From NCBI RefSeq assembly GCF_020184175.1, contig NC_065531.1, forward strand, positions 24,387,213-24,451,212: a DNA stretch of 64,000 nt, read 5' to 3'. Positions 63,881 to 64,000 of the stretch are shown here, piece by piece. The DNA comes from Aphis gossypii (taxonomy: Eukaryota > Arthropoda > Insecta > Hemiptera > Aphididae). The position numbers and the translations under genes were made by a program. The notes below the pieces were generated by a model. The model was not told where the DNA came from. It was given only the letters and a program-made list of their open reading frames with translations, and did no database searches. The stretch's first letter is position 1. Every line of letters begins with the position of its first letter.

Positions 63881-64000
63881 ACTATTACTCGTTGACCGGT
63901 TTTTATGGCGAGGGTCCCGCGCAGTTGTTTGTTTACCTGGTAACTGGTGTTGTTCGAGCTACCGCAAAAAGAAAAAATTACTCGTCGGCAGCCGTCGTCG
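63881..64000. other. CpG-rich edge, probable promoter or leader of the next gene
   Basis: Base composition shifts sharply (GCGAGGGTCCCGCGCAG, then CTCGTCGGCAGCCGTCGTCG at the very end). Similar islands in this window mark gene starts. No ATG-led frame can be assigned before the window ends. Confidence 0.4.

Overview
This is a eukaryotic, strongly AT-rich nuclear window. It has intron-rich protein genes, long A/T-only intergenic stretches and many short DNA-transposon relics. The gene set (serine incorporator, RpL15, proteasome beta5, gp78/AMFR, DAD1) and the sequence style, with recurrent TAGGTACCTAC-like strings and small CpG-rich islands in AT-rich DNA, suggest a hemipteran insect, most likely an aphid. 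The species call is an inference. There is no operon, CRISPR array or prokaryotic feature.

Layout. 1-16 kb is mostly gene-free AT-rich DNA with copies of a dispersed repeat family (called R1 here), a CpG-rich patch at 13.3-13.5 kb, and two isolated first-exon candidates on the minus strand (2254-2345 and 14345-14424, the latter behind an E2F/YY1-like promoter). 16.35-19.82 kb (-) is a nine-exon serine incorporator (Serinc) whose fifth intron holds a LINE fragment broken by a hAT-type MITE. 21.61-23.03 kb (+) is a six-exon atypical SDR/epimerase. 25.65-26.07 kb (-) is a single-exon, unrecognised 137-aa protein. 27.57-32.08 kb (-) is ribosomal protein L15. 32.58-34.80 kb (+) is proteasome beta5, head to head with RpL15. 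43.95-58.25 kb (+) is an eight-exon gp78/AMFR ubiquitin ligase with a 7.6-kb first intron. 60.22-61.47 kb (-) is DAD1. The right edge (63.9-64.0 kb) enters a GC-rich, promoter-like stretch.

The most notable structure is the 3.36-kb last-but-one intron of RpL15. It carries 15 box C/D snoRNA-like units on the host strand, in three families. Family A has six units, one decayed, with a guide complementary to a conserved 28S rRNA core. Family B has three U14-like units with a guide to the 18S ACATCCAAGGAAG segment. Family C has six units with the 18S GTGGTGCATGG complement known from U32. The A units are tandem duplications about 150 bp apart, the C units are about 123 bp apart, and B and C are partly interleaved. 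A ribosomal-protein gene thus appears to host a multi-copy rRNA-methylation guide cluster.

Functional themes. RpL15 and its snoRNAs serve ribosome production. Proteasome beta5 and gp78 act in degradation, and gp78 acts at the ER. DAD1 acts in ER N-glycosylation. Serinc is a multipass membrane protein. Their proximity is probably chance apart from the divergent RpL15/beta5 promoter.

All exon structures below were spliced by hand. For the six multi-exon genes, the reading frame closes exactly across every GT-AG junction. Targets of guide RNAs rely on remembered conserved rRNA cores and need alignment to the organism's own rRNA.
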